Source: Nocardia acididurans (GTDB taxonomy: Bacteria > Actinomycetota > Actinomycetes > Mycobacteriales > Mycobacteriaceae). From it: a DNA stretch of 64,000 bases. The notes under the pieces were generated by a model. That model saw nothing but the letters and a program-made list of their open reading frames with translations, was not told where the DNA came from and searched no databases. Positions 48,532-56,525 of this stretch are shown piece after piece; positions within the stretch are counted from its first letter, which is position 1; each line of letters opens with the position of its first letter. The position numbers were made by a program, and so were the translations under genes. The stretch is from positions 186,001 to 250,000 of the forward strand of contig NZ_JAERRJ010000003.1 in the NCBI RefSeq assembly GCF_016741815.1, in the 5' to 3' direction.

Positions 48532-48604
48532 CTCCCCCATCTGGACTCGAACCAGAAACCTGCCGATTAACAGTCGGCTGCTCTGCCAATTGAGCTATAG
48601 GGGA
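48532..48604 (-). tRNA. tRNA-Asn (anticodon GTT)
   Basis: 73-nt cloverleaf on the - strand. Acceptor stem TCCCCTA/TGGGGGA with discriminator G, D-loop AGCTCAATTGGCAGAGC, anticodon stem GCCGA/TCGGC with loop CTGTTAA (anticodon GTT), T-loop GGTTCGAGTCC. CCA is not encoded. Likely anchor point of the island to its left. Confidence 0.97.
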
Positions 48605-48787
48605 TTGTGTCTCGGTCGCCCTCTCAGGCGGCCGAGAAGAACTTTAGCGTATCGGTTGTTCACTTCCCAAATCGCGGCTCTACCTGGGGACATTGTGGAG
48701 GGGCGGGCGGTGGGGCGGGGTGACAGGGGGGTGGGGTGTCGGGCAGGATGTGGGGGCGGACTGGCCCTATGGGAGGAGCTTCTCGAG

Positions 48788-49036
48788 ATGCTGCGGTTGA
48801 TCATCGGTGTGGCGGCCGGGTATGTGCTGGGCGCCAAGGCCGGGCGGGCTCGGTATGAGCAGATCAGTAAGACGACCCGCGCGATCAGCCAGAGCCCGGT
48901 CACCAAGAAGGTGGTGTCGGTGGGGCGGCAGAAGCTGGCGGACAAGTTGAGCACTCAGCCCAAGTTGGAACCGCTGGTGCCGTTGGATGAGCGGACCACG
49001 ATTTTGGTGCCGCAGGATCAGTTGCGGATCAAGTGA
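48788..49036 (+). CDS. Small membrane-anchored protein (Rv2342-like position)
   Basis: Protein of 82 residues with an N-terminal hydrophobic stretch (LIIGVAAGYVLGAKAGRARY), YtxH-like, and a basic C-terminal half. ATG at 48788 behind GGGAGGAG. It sits between tRNA-Asn and dnaG, the position of the small gene Rv2342 in mycobacteria. Function unknown. The 118-bp gap to the convergent dnaG gene contains no clear hairpin. Confidence 0.75.
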   Translation: MLRLIIGVAAGYVLGAKAGRARYEQISKTTRAISQSPVTKKVVSVGRQKLADKLSTQPKLEPLVPLDERTTILVPQDQLRIK

Positions 49037-49154
49037 CGGGTGGCTCGGCTGCTCTCGGATGAGAGTGGCGAGCCTTCGGCCGCCTGCGGGATCGGGGCGG
49101 GCGGGTGTGTGCGTTCGGCCGTTCACTGGGGTGGGCGGCCGAAAGCGTTGGGGG

Positions 49155-51089
49155 TCAGCGGAAGTCGTCTGAGGTGCCCATGGCTTGGGCTATCAGGCTT
49201 TTGCGGTATTGCTCGAGGGCTACCAGGTCGCCGAAGAGGTTCATGTACTCCTCTGGCTTTTCCGTGGAGGAGATGCGCTGGAGTTTGGACTTCAGTTGGG
49301 CTACCTGGCGGCCTACCCAGGCTTCCTGGGTGCGGGCGAGGACGCCGGTGACGAAGCGGGGGATGTCGCTGGCGGATTTGACGGGCAGGGGTTCGGCGGC
49401 CAGTTCGGAGACGAGGGCTCGCATGGTGAGGTCTTCGGTGTTGTCGGCTACCGCTGTCACCCATTCGGCGCCGCCCAAACCTGCTGCGGTGCCGCCTGCT
49501 TCGGCTATGGCGGCGCGCAGGTCTACGTAGACGGGGTGGGTGAAGGCTTCGGGTTCGAGGGAGTCGAAGACCGGGCCCGCGTAGGCGGGGTATTGGAGGG
49601 CCGCGGCGAGGGTTTGGCGCTGTGGGAGCAGGACCGGGTCGTTGGGGCGAGGTGGGGCGACCGGTTGGGGGGTGTTCGATTGGGCGGGTTCGCGTTCCGG
49701 CGTCGCCGAACGGGAGGACGCCGGGCCGCCGTTCTTGGCTTGTTTGCGGGCTTCCTCGCCTACGCGGCGGACCACCAGGGGGATGTCGTCCCAGCCGACC
49801 CAGCCGGCCAGTTTGGTGGCGTAGGCCTTGCGCAGGGCGTAGTCCTTGATCTGGGCTACCACCGGGACGGCTTCGCGCAGCGCTTGGAGTTGCTGCTCGG
49901 GGGTCATGTCCTTGGTGACGGGGTCTTCGTATTTGTCGACGATGCCCTGGATGACGAACTGGTACAGCGGGACTCGGCGGGCAACCAGGTCGCGGACGGC
50001 GCCGTCGCCGTTGCGCTGGCGGAGTTCGCACGGGTCGAGGCCGTCGGGGGCGATGGCGATATATGTTTGGCCCGCGAGCTTTTGGTCGCCGCTGAAGGCT
50101 TTCAGGGCCGCGGCCTGGCCTGCTTCGTCACCGTCGAAGGTGTAGATGATCTCGCCGCGCCAGAAGTTGTCGTCCATGAGGAGGCGGCGCAGGATCGCGA
50201 GGTGTTCCTCGCCGAAGGCCGTACCGCAGGACGCCACAGCGGTTTTCACGCCGGACAGGTGCATGGCCATGACGTCGGTGTAGCCCTCGACGACCACGGC
50301 CTGATGGCCTTTGGCGATATCGCGTTTGGCGAGGTCGAGGCCGAAGAGGACCTGAGACTTCTTGTACAGCACCGTTTCCGAGGTGTTGATGTACTTGGCG
50401 GTCATCTGGTCGTCGTCGAAGAGGCGGCGGGCGCCGAAGCCGATCACCTCGCTGCTGAGGTTGCGGATGGGCCACAGCAGGCGGCGGTGGAAGCGGTCGA
50501 TGGGGCCCTGGCGGCCCTGCTTCGACAGGCCCGCCGCTTCGAGCTCCTTGAAGTCGAAACCCTTGCGCAGCAGGTGTTTTGTGAGGGTGTCCCAGCCTGC
50601 GGGGGCGTAGCCGCAGCCGAACTGATGGGCGGCGTTGTGATCGAAGTTACGGTCGGTCAGATACTTTCGGGCCATTTCGGCTTCAGGCTGACCGAGCTGC
50701 CCGATATAGAACTCGTGGGCCGCGGCATTCGCGGCCACCAGGCGGGCGCGGGTGCCGCGATCACGCTGGACCGAGGTGCCGCCGCCCTCGTAGTTGATCT
50801 TGTAGCCGATGCGGTCGGCCATCTGCTCGACCGCCTCGACGAACCCGATGTGGTCGATCTTCTGCAGGAAGGCGAAGACGTCACCGCCCTCACCGCAACC
50901 GAAACAGTGGAAGTGGCCGTGATTGGGCCGCACATGGAAGGACGGCGACTTCTCGTCGTGGAAGGGGCACAGGCCCTTCAGCGAGTCGGCGCCGGCGCGC
51001 TTCAACGCGACATACTCACCAACCACATCCTCGATCCGAACACGTTCACGAATCGCCGCGATATCGCGGTCAGGAAGTCGGCCGGCCAC
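49155..51089 (-). CDS. dnaG: DNA primase
   Basis: Protein of 644 residues, normal for actinobacterial primase, making RNA primers for replication. The zinc finger is CPFHDEKSPSFHV..HFHCFGCG (residues 42-66). The TOPRIM domain has VVEGYTDVMAMH (near 270) and the acidic FDGDEAGQ (near 320). A helicase-binding C-terminal domain follows. Upstream at 51090-51186 is the divergent promoter shared with bioN. Confidence 0.97.
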   Translation of the reverse strand: MAGRLPDRDIAAIRERVRIEDVVGEYVALKRAGADSLKGLCPFHDEKSPSFHVRPNHGHFHCFGCGEGGDVFAFLQKIDHIGFVEAVEQMADRIGYKINYEGGGTSVQRDRGTRARLVAANAAAHEFYIGQLGQPEAEMARKYLTDRNFDHNAAHQFGCGYAPAGWDTLTKHLLRKGFDFKELEAAGLSKQGRQGPIDRFHRRLLWPIRNLSSEVIGFGARRLFDDDQMTAKYINTSETVLYKKSQVLFGLDLAKRDIAKGHQAVVVEGYTDVMAMHLSGVKTAVASCGTAFGEEHLAILRRLLMDDNFWRGEIIYTFDGDEAGQAAALKAFSGDQKLAGQTYIAIAPDGLDPCELRQRNGDGAVRDLVARRVPLYQFVIQGIVDKYEDPVTKDMTPEQQLQALREAVPVVAQIKDYALRKAYATKLAGWVGWDDIPLVVRRVGEEARKQAKNGGPASSRSATPEREPAQSNTPQPVAPPRPNDPVLLPQRQTLAAALQYPAYAGPVFDSLEPEAFTHPVYVDLRAAIAEAGGTAAGLGGAEWVTAVADNTEDLTMRALVSELAAEPLPVKSASDIPRFVTGVLARTQEAWVGRQVAQLKSKLQRISSTEKPEEYMNLFGDLVALEQYRKSLIAQAMGTSDDFR

Positions 51090-51186
51090 GCAGCGAGTCT
51101 AGCGGCGGCCCACCGACAGGTTCGACCCGGACGCACGGCTGGACACCGGACCGAGTGCGCCGGCGCCCCCATGCCAGGATCTACCG

Positions 51187-51777
51187 GTGCTCAGCCTCTA
51201 CCACGACGCCCGGACGCCGGTGCATACCGTGCCCGCCGGGGTGAAGCTGCTGGTGCTGGCGATCACCGGGACCGCGCTGTTCTTCGTGCCGTCGATGCTG
51301 TGGCTGGCGGTCGCGCTCGCGGTGGTGCTCGGGCTGTACGCGGTGGCGGAGATTCCGTGGCGGATGACCGGGCGGTCGGTCCTGGGGCTCGCGCCGTTTC
51401 TCGCGCTGATCATGGGCGCGCAGTGGCTGTTCACCGGATGGGTGAGCGCGGTGCTCGTCGGGGAGCGCATTCTCACGCTGGTGCTGCTGGCCAATCTGGT
51501 GACCTTGACCACGCGCACCACCGCCATGATCGACACCATCGAGCAGGCGCTGCGCCCACTGAAACCGCTCGGTGTGCGACCCGAACGGGTCGGCCTGCTG
51601 GTGGCCATGACAATTCGGTTCATTCCGGTGATCAAAGAGCAGGCCGAGCTGGTCAGATCCGCGCAACGGGCACGCGGGATCGAGCGCAGCACGGTCTTCC
51701 TGATCCCGCTGCTGATCCGCACCCTGCGCATGGCCGACGGCGTCGGCGAAGCCCTGGACGCGCGTGGTCTGGACTGA
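51187..51777 (+). CDS. bioN: Energy-coupling factor T component, biotin transport
   Basis: Membrane protein of 196 residues of the EcfT/CbiQ family with about four hydrophobic segments and the two Ala-Arg-Gly coupling motifs (QRARGI and DARGLD) that contact the ATPase. GTG start at 51187. Followed by bioY and bioM on the same strand, so it forms a complete dedicated biotin ECF importer. Confidence 0.9.
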   Translation: MLSLYHDARTPVHTVPAGVKLLVLAITGTALFFVPSMLWLAVALAVVLGLYAVAEIPWRMTGRSVLGLAPFLALIMGAQWLFTGWVSAVLVGERILTLVLLANLVTLTTRTTAMIDTIEQALRPLKPLGVRPERVGLLVAMTIRFIPVIKEQAELVRSAQRARGIERSTVFLIPLLIRTLRMADGVGEALDARGLD

Positions 51778-51821
51778 TCCCCGGCACACTCCCGGCAAGC
51801 GCAACTGAGGGTGCCCTTAGG

Positions 51822-52379
51822 ATGCCCTGCGTGCGTAGTAGGGATTTGGCGCAGATCGCGCTGTTCGCGGCAATTATGGTGGTCCTCGGGTTTTTCCCGC
51901 TCATCCAGTTGCCGGGCGCGTTCGCGCCGTTCACCTCGCAGACGCTGGGTGTGATCCTCGCCGGATCCATTCTCGGCGCGAAGCGGGGTGCGCTGGCGAT
52001 TCTGCTGTTCGATGTGCTGGTATTCGTCGGTCTGCCGGTGCTGCCGGGTGGGCGCGGCGGGCTCGCGGTGATCATGGGGCCGACCGGTGGCTTCGTGCTC
52101 GCCTATCCGATCGGCGCATTGGTGATCGGCCTGCTCACCGAACGTCTGTGGAAGCACTACAACCTGCCCATCGCCATCGCGATCAACTTCCTGGGCGGCG
52201 CGCTGGTCCTCTACGCCATCGGCGTGCCGTGGATGGCGGCCGCGGCGAATATTCCGCTCGGCAAGGCGATCACCACGTCGGTGGCCTTCCTGCCCGGTGA
52301 CATCATCAAGGTCGTGATCGGTTCCCTCGCCGCGGTCGCGGTCCGCAAGGCCTATCCGCTGATTCCCGCGCGCGCATGA
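51822..52379 (+). CDS. bioY: Biotin-binding S component of ECF transporter
   Basis: Membrane protein of 185 residues of the BioY family: SRDLAQIALFAAIMVVLGFFP, FTSQTLGVILAGSILG, then GRGGLAVIMGPTGGFVLAYP. It binds biotin with very high affinity. ATG at 51822; a GTG at 51831 is an alternative. End overlaps the bioM start by 4 bp (ATGA). Confidence 0.93.
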   Translation: MPCVRSRDLAQIALFAAIMVVLGFFPLIQLPGAFAPFTSQTLGVILAGSILGAKRGALAILLFDVLVFVGLPVLPGGRGGLAVIMGPTGGFVLAYPIGALVIGLLTERLWKHYNLPIAIAINFLGGALVLYAIGVPWMAAAANIPLGKAITTSVAFLPGDIIKVVIGSLAAVAVRKAYPLIPARA

Positions 52380-53056
52380 TCGAACTCGACGCGGTCTCGC
52401 ACCGGTTCGGCGAGCGGCAGGTGCTCGAAGACATCGACCTCACGCTCACCGAGGACCGGATCGCCGTGATCGGCGCGAACGGTTCGGGCAAGTCCACCTT
52501 CGCGCGGCTGCTCAACGGGTTGCAGGTGCCCACGGCGGGCACGGTCACCGTGGACGGTCTCGATACCCGCAAGCAGGGCAAGGCCGTTCGCAAGAAGGTC
52601 GGGTTCGTGTTCCAGGACCCGGATGTGCAGATCGTCATGCCGACCGTGGCCGAGGATGTGGCCTTCGGACTCAAGCACCACGGGCTCGGCAAGACCGAGG
52701 CGGCCGAGCGGGTCACCGAGGTGCTCACCGAATTCGGGCTGAACGACTTCCGCGATCATCCGGCGCACCTGCTCAGCGGTGGGCAGAAGCAGTTGCTCGC
52801 CATTGCCGCGGTGCTGGCGGTGCGGCCCGATTATCTGATCTTCGACGAACCGACCACGCTGTTGGATCTGCGCAACAAGCGCCGCATCACCCGGCTGCTG
52901 CACGACCTGCCACAGCAGATCGTGGTCATTTCGCACGATCTGGATCTGCTCACCGACTTCGACCGGGTGCTCGTCATCGACAGCGGCCGGGTGGTCGCGG
53001 ACGGTTCCGCGCGCGACAGCATCGCCCACTACCTGGCCATGCACGAGGCATCCTGA
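52376..53056 (+). CDS. bioM: ECF transporter ATPase, biotin transport
   Basis: ABC ATPase of 226 residues. Walker A GANGSGKST (residue 34 on), Q-loop FQDPDVQIV, signature LSGGQKQLL, Walker B YLIFDEP and switch His in VISHDL. Powers the BioN/BioY importer. Convergent with the next gene, 9 bp apart, with no room for a classical terminator. Confidence 0.92.
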   Translation: MIELDAVSHRFGERQVLEDIDLTLTEDRIAVIGANGSGKSTFARLLNGLQVPTAGTVTVDGLDTRKQGKAVRKKVGFVFQDPDVQIVMPTVAEDVAFGLKHHGLGKTEAAERVTEVLTEFGLNDFRDHPAHLLSGGQKQLLAIAAVLAVRPDYLIFDEPTTLLDLRNKRRITRLLHDLPQQIVVISHDLDLLTDFDRVLVIDSGRVVADGSARDSIAHYLAMHEAS

Positions 53057-53065
53057 GCCGCCACG

Positions 53066-53773
53066 CTATTCGGTGCGCCCGAAATACGTCCGCCGCTGAT
53101 GGTCGTTGAGCCGATGCCCCGGCTTCGCATTGAACGCCATCTCCACGCTGATCCGCGGAATCAGCCCGTGCACCGCCGTCACGCGGTGCCGGGACAGCCG
53201 CCCGGCATGCAGCACCAGCGAACCGGGCACCGTCGGCAGCAACCGCACACTGCGCCGATACCTGTCGGAACGCTCCGGGAAATCCCGTGGCACCGGCATG
53301 TATTCGAAGATTCCGCCCTGCTCCGGCGCGACGATGTGCAGGATGGCCGTGTAATCCGACAGCCCGAACTGCCAGTGCAGGCCGTCCCCGGCATGCCGGA
53401 TGTGCACCGTGGTCGCGCCGAGCTCATCGGCCGACCGGTACACCAGCTCCCCCACCACCCGGGAGATGAAGTCCAGCAGCGGTTCCCAGCGGTACAGCTG
53501 CTTCAGCGGCCAGGATTCCGGAATCCGATCATGCGCGACCACCCGCTCGGCCGAGAACGGGCGCTGCTCGATCACCTCGTCCCCGCTGCCGACCAGCAGT
53601 GAGGCCGCCATCTCGGTGATGCCGTCCGGGCGCAGGAATTCCGGCAGCACGGCCAGCCCGGTCTCGGCGAAATCGTTCTGGGCCAGCGTGATCACCTCGC
53701 GTAATGCGGTGACATCGCGGCGATCCAGCGGGTATCGATCGATATCGACATAACTGTCGAACCCGGCCCCCAT
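53066..53773 (-). CDS. HalD/BesD-type iron oxygenase homologue with altered metal ligands
   Basis: Protein of 235 residues resembling the HalD/BesD (ArpA-like) group of Fe(II)/2-oxoglutarate enzymes: APEQGGIFEYMP and SRHRVTAVHG match their strands. In that family the first ligand motif is WHFD (hydroxylase) or HxG (halogenase). Here it reads Trp134-Gln135-Phe136-Gly137, so the first His is Gln and the carboxylate is Gly, while the distal His196 is kept. His133 precedes the Trp and could be recruited. ATG at 53773 chosen; 16 bp downstream of dgt on the same strand. Catalysis is uncertain. Confidence 0.75.
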   Translation of the reverse strand: MGAGFDSYVDIDRYPLDRRDVTALREVITLAQNDFAETGLAVLPEFLRPDGITEMAASLLVGSGDEVIEQRPFSAERVVAHDRIPESWPLKQLYRWEPLLDFISRVVGELVYRSADELGATTVHIRHAGDGLHWQFGLSDYTAILHIVAPEQGGIFEYMPVPRDFPERSDRYRRSVRLLPTVPGSLVLHAGRLSRHRVTAVHGLIPRISVEMAFNAKPGHRLNDHQRRTYFGRTE

Positions 53774-53789
53774 CGCCCACCTCTCGATC

Positions 53790-55058
53790 TCAGGGAATCG
53801 CCGCGGCGACCCGTTCGAGACGGCTCTCGGTGTAGGAGGCGATCTGATCGACCACCACCCGCACGCGAGCCGAATCGTCGGCAGCGGTCTCCCAGCTGGG
53901 AGCCAGCATCCGGTCGAGGCCACGCGGGGCGGCTTCGAGCAGGCGGTGGGCCACCAGCAGAATGCGTTCCCGCTGCCCGGCCTGGCGCACCTGATGTATC
54001 GGGTCGGACAGCACATAGCGCAATGCCATGGTCTTGAGCACCGCCACCTCGGCGGCCACGATGCGCGGGACCTCCAGATCGGCGGCGTAGCGGGCCAGTT
54101 GGCGGCCGCCCCAGGCGGCGCGGGTGGCCTCCACGGCGGCGGTGGCGAAGCGGCCGACCAGGTCGCTGGTCAGGCGTTTCAGCGCGACCGAGGCGGGCAG
54201 GGTGCCGTCGTAGTCGGCGGCGGCCACCACCACGGGTAGTTCGGAGAGGCGTTGCGCGGCGGCGCAGAGTTCGTCGGTGGACAGCGAACGGTTCTGGGCC
54301 GCACCGAGTTCGGCCAGGGCGGACTGCTCCACCGGATCGGCCAGGGCGCGCAGGTCGATGCGGCCGGCGATGACGCCGTCCTCGACATCGTGCACCGAGT
54401 AGGCGACGTCGTCGGCCCAGTCCATGATCTGGGATTCCAGGCATTGGCGGCGTTCGGGCGCGCCTTTGCGGACCCAGGCCAGGCGTTCCATATCCACGTC
54501 GTAGGCGCCGAATTTGGAGCCGGAACCGGTTCGGCCCCACGGGTATTTGACGACGGCGTCCAGGGCGGCGCGGGTCAGGTTCAGGCCGAAGCTGTGGCCG
54601 TGCTCGTCGAAGACCTTGGGTTCCAGGCGGGTGAGGATGCGCAGGTTCTGGGCATTGCCCTCGAAACCGCCGTGGGCGTCGGCGAATTGGTCGAGGGCCT
54701 TCTCACCGTTGTGGCCGTAGGGCGGATGGCCGATATCGTGTGCGAGCCCGGCCAGGTCGACCAGGTCCGGATCGCAGCCCAGGCCGTCGGCGATACTGCG
54801 GCCGATCTGGGCGACCTCCAGCGAATGGGTGAGCCGAGTGCGCGGGGTGTCGCCGTCGCGCGGGCCCATGACCTGGGTTTTGTCGGCGAGGCGGCGCAGT
54901 GCGGCCGAATGCAGGACGCGGGCTCTGTCCCTGGCGAATTCGCTGCGGCGGGCCGGGGTCGGCGACCAGCTCAGCCCGGCGGTATGCCCGGATTCGGGCG
55001 CGGGCCGCTCCCGGTCGTGGTCGTTGTAGACCCGGTCGTAGTCGATGCGCGCGTCCAT
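53790..55058 (-). CDS. dgt: Deoxyguanosinetriphosphate triphosphohydrolase-like protein
   Basis: Protein of 422 residues of the HD superfamily. Metal ligands lie in [15 protein letters not shown] (His near 85), [15 protein letters not shown] (the HD pair near 125) and [15 protein letters not shown]. Splits dNTPs into nucleoside and triphosphate, helping nucleotide balance. Position beside dnaG matches mycobacteria apart from the inserted biotin transporter and oxygenase genes. Confidence 0.93.
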   Translation of the reverse strand: MDARIDYDRVYNDHDRERPAPESGHTAGLSWSPTPARRSEFARDRARVLHSAALRRLADKTQVMGPRDGDTPRTRLTHSLEVAQIGRSIADGLGCDPDLVDLAGLAHDIGHPPYGHNGEKALDQFADAHGGFEGNAQNLRILTRLEPKVFDEHGHSFGLNLTRAALDAVVKYPWGRTGSGSKFGAYDVDMERLAWVRKGAPERRQCLESQIMDWADDVAYSVHDVEDGVIAGRIDLRALADPVEQSALAELGAAQNRSLSTDELCAAAQRLSELPVVVAAADYDGTLPASVALKRLTSDLVGRFATAAVEATRAAWGGRQLARYAADLEVPRIVAAEVAVLKTMALRYVLSDPIHQVRQAGQRERILLVAHRLLEAAPRGLDRMLAPSWETAADDSARVRVVVDQIASYTESRLERVAAAIP

Positions 55059-55062
55059 GGGT

Positions 55063-55770
55063 TCACTGATCCGCGGTGTACTTGAAATCGGCCGAATAGT
55101 GGGTGAGCTGATACCAGAGCAGGGCGAAGGTCTCGCGGAAGATGCCGTGCGCCTGCGACTCCCGGGTGTAGACGGCGGGGCCGGTGCGGGTGGGGGCCGT
55201 CCAGGCGTCGAGGCCGGCGTCGCGGGCCATGGTGCGGGTGCGCAGGGAGTGCCATGGATCGCTCACCAGCACCACCTTCGTTTTGCCGCGCGCCAGCAGG
55301 GCTTTGGAGACTGCCTCGACACTCTGCAGTGTGTCGGAACCGGTTTCCACCGCGAGGATCCGATCTCCGGGCACGCCACGGGATTTCAGGTAGTTCTTGC
55401 CCGAGGCCGCCTCGGTGTAATTATCGCCCACCTGCTTGCCGCCCACGGTGACAATCAGCGGGGCCACATTGTTCTTGAACAGCTTGTAGCCCTGGGCCAG
55501 CCGCGCCTCGAACACCGAGGAGGGGACGCCGTCGTACTGTGCGGCGCCCAGGACGACGATGGCGTCCGCCTGGGACCAGTCGTCGATGCGGGCCACCTGC
55601 CAGACACGCACGGCCGTGCCCGCCACCAGGAGGACGCCCAGCACCAGCGCGCCGGCAATGATCCGGCGCGTCCAGCGCAGGGTGCCCGCGACGCAGCCGC
55701 CGCGGGGTTCGTCGTCGTCGATCTCCCGAGTCAACCAGATGGGTTCGGGGTCGCGGGACCGGAGTTTCAC
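55063..55770 (-). CDS. YdcF/SanA-type DUF218 membrane protein
   Basis: Protein of about 235 residues: an N-terminal membrane segment ([18 protein letters not shown], near residue 40) followed by a DUF218 domain ([16 protein letters not shown].., [29 protein letters not shown]). Implicated in cell-envelope functions such as vancomycin sensitivity (SanA) and lipid-carrier metabolism (ElyC). Start taken as GTG 55770, which overlaps the MBL stop (GTGA); GTG 55788 is possible. Confidence 0.85.
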   Translation of the reverse strand: MKLRSRDPEPIWLTREIDDDEPRGGCVAGTLRWTRRIIAGALVLGVLLVAGTAVRVWQVARIDDWSQADAIVVLGAAQYDGVPSSVFEARLAQGYKLFKNNVAPLIVTVGGKQVGDNYTEAASGKNYLKSRGVPGDRILAVETGSDTLQSVEAVSKALLARGKTKVVLVSDPWHSLRTRTMARDAGLDAWTAPTRTGPAVYTRESQAHGIFRETFALLWYQLTHYSADFKYTADQ

Positions 55771-56462
55771 CAACCTCGTCGCCGCCACTCGGGCAGGTTC
55801 GGGCGTTCGGCGCCGAGGGTGGTGTCGTCGCCGTGGCCGGGATAGACGACGGTGTCGTCGGGGTAGCGGCCGAACAGTTTGGACTCGACGTCGCCGAGCA
55901 GGGTGGTGAATTCCTCGTCGCCACCGGTTTTGCCCACTCCGCCGGGGAACAAGGAGTCACCGGTGAAGAGGTGGGTGCGGCCGGAGCCGTCGGTCAGCGC
56001 CAGCGCGACCGAGCCGGGGGTGTGGCCGCGCAGGTGGATGGCCTCGAGTTCGAGGTCGCCGATGCGCAGCTTGTCGCCGTCGGCGAGTAGGCGGTCGGGT
56101 GGGACGGGTAGGGCTTCGGCGTCGAGTTCGTGGGCGGCGGTGGTGGTTTCGACGGCCGAGAGAACATCCTGCAGGGCCCACCAGTGATCGGGATGTCGAT
56201 GGGTGGTGACCAGCAGTTCGACTCTGCCGGGGGCCTCCTGGCCGAGCAGCTCGATAATGCGCTCGGCCTCGTTGGCGGCGTCGATGAGCAGGGCCGCGCC
56301 GGTATTCGCGCACTGCACCAGGTAGGTGTTGTTGTCCATCTGGCCGACGGACATTTTCACGATGCGGGCGCCCGGGACCTCCACCTGCTGGGGGTTGGCG
56401 CCGGGAGCGACATGACCCGTGTACGGGGAATCGATCGTGATCACGTCATCGATCGTAGCCAT
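55767..56462 (-). CDS. MBL-fold metallo-hydrolase (glyoxalase II-like)
   Basis: Protein of 231 residues with the metal-binding motif THRHPDHW (HxHxDH), then HLRGHTPGS and FTGDSLFPGG, as in hydroxyacylglutathione-hydrolase-like enzymes that cleave thioesters. ATG at 56462 preferred: a GTG four codons upstream falls inside a palindrome. Downstream is the coupled DUF218 gene. Confidence 0.88.
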   Translation of the reverse strand: MATIDDVITIDSPYTGHVAPGANPQQVEVPGARIVKMSVGQMDNNTYLVQCANTGAALLIDAANEAERIIELLGQEAPGRVELLVTTHRHPDHWWALQDVLSAVETTTAAHELDAEALPVPPDRLLADGDKLRIGDLELEAIHLRGHTPGSVALALTDGSGRTHLFTGDSLFPGGVGKTGGDEEFTTLLGDVESKLFGRYPDDTVVYPGHGDDTTLGAERPNLPEWRRRGW

Positions 56463-56467
56463 CGCCG

Positions 56468-56483
56468 CCGACACGGGTGTCGG
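56468..56483. promoter_or_regulatory. 16-bp palindrome in divergent promoter
   Basis: CCGACAC-GG-GTGTCGG lies between the divergent MBL hydrolase and TPM-domain genes, 43 bp before the TPM start and just upstream of the preferred MBL start. Candidate operator; being GC-rich it could be chance. Confidence 0.35.
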
Positions 56484-56525
56484 GAAGAAACTCCTCGCAC
56501 CCCCACGGGCGGATAGATTCTGAGC

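Noticed and set aside
49185..51821. Long + strand open frame leading into bioY
   Set aside because: Everything before 51822 is antisense to dnaG or within bioN; only the last 186 codons are bioY.
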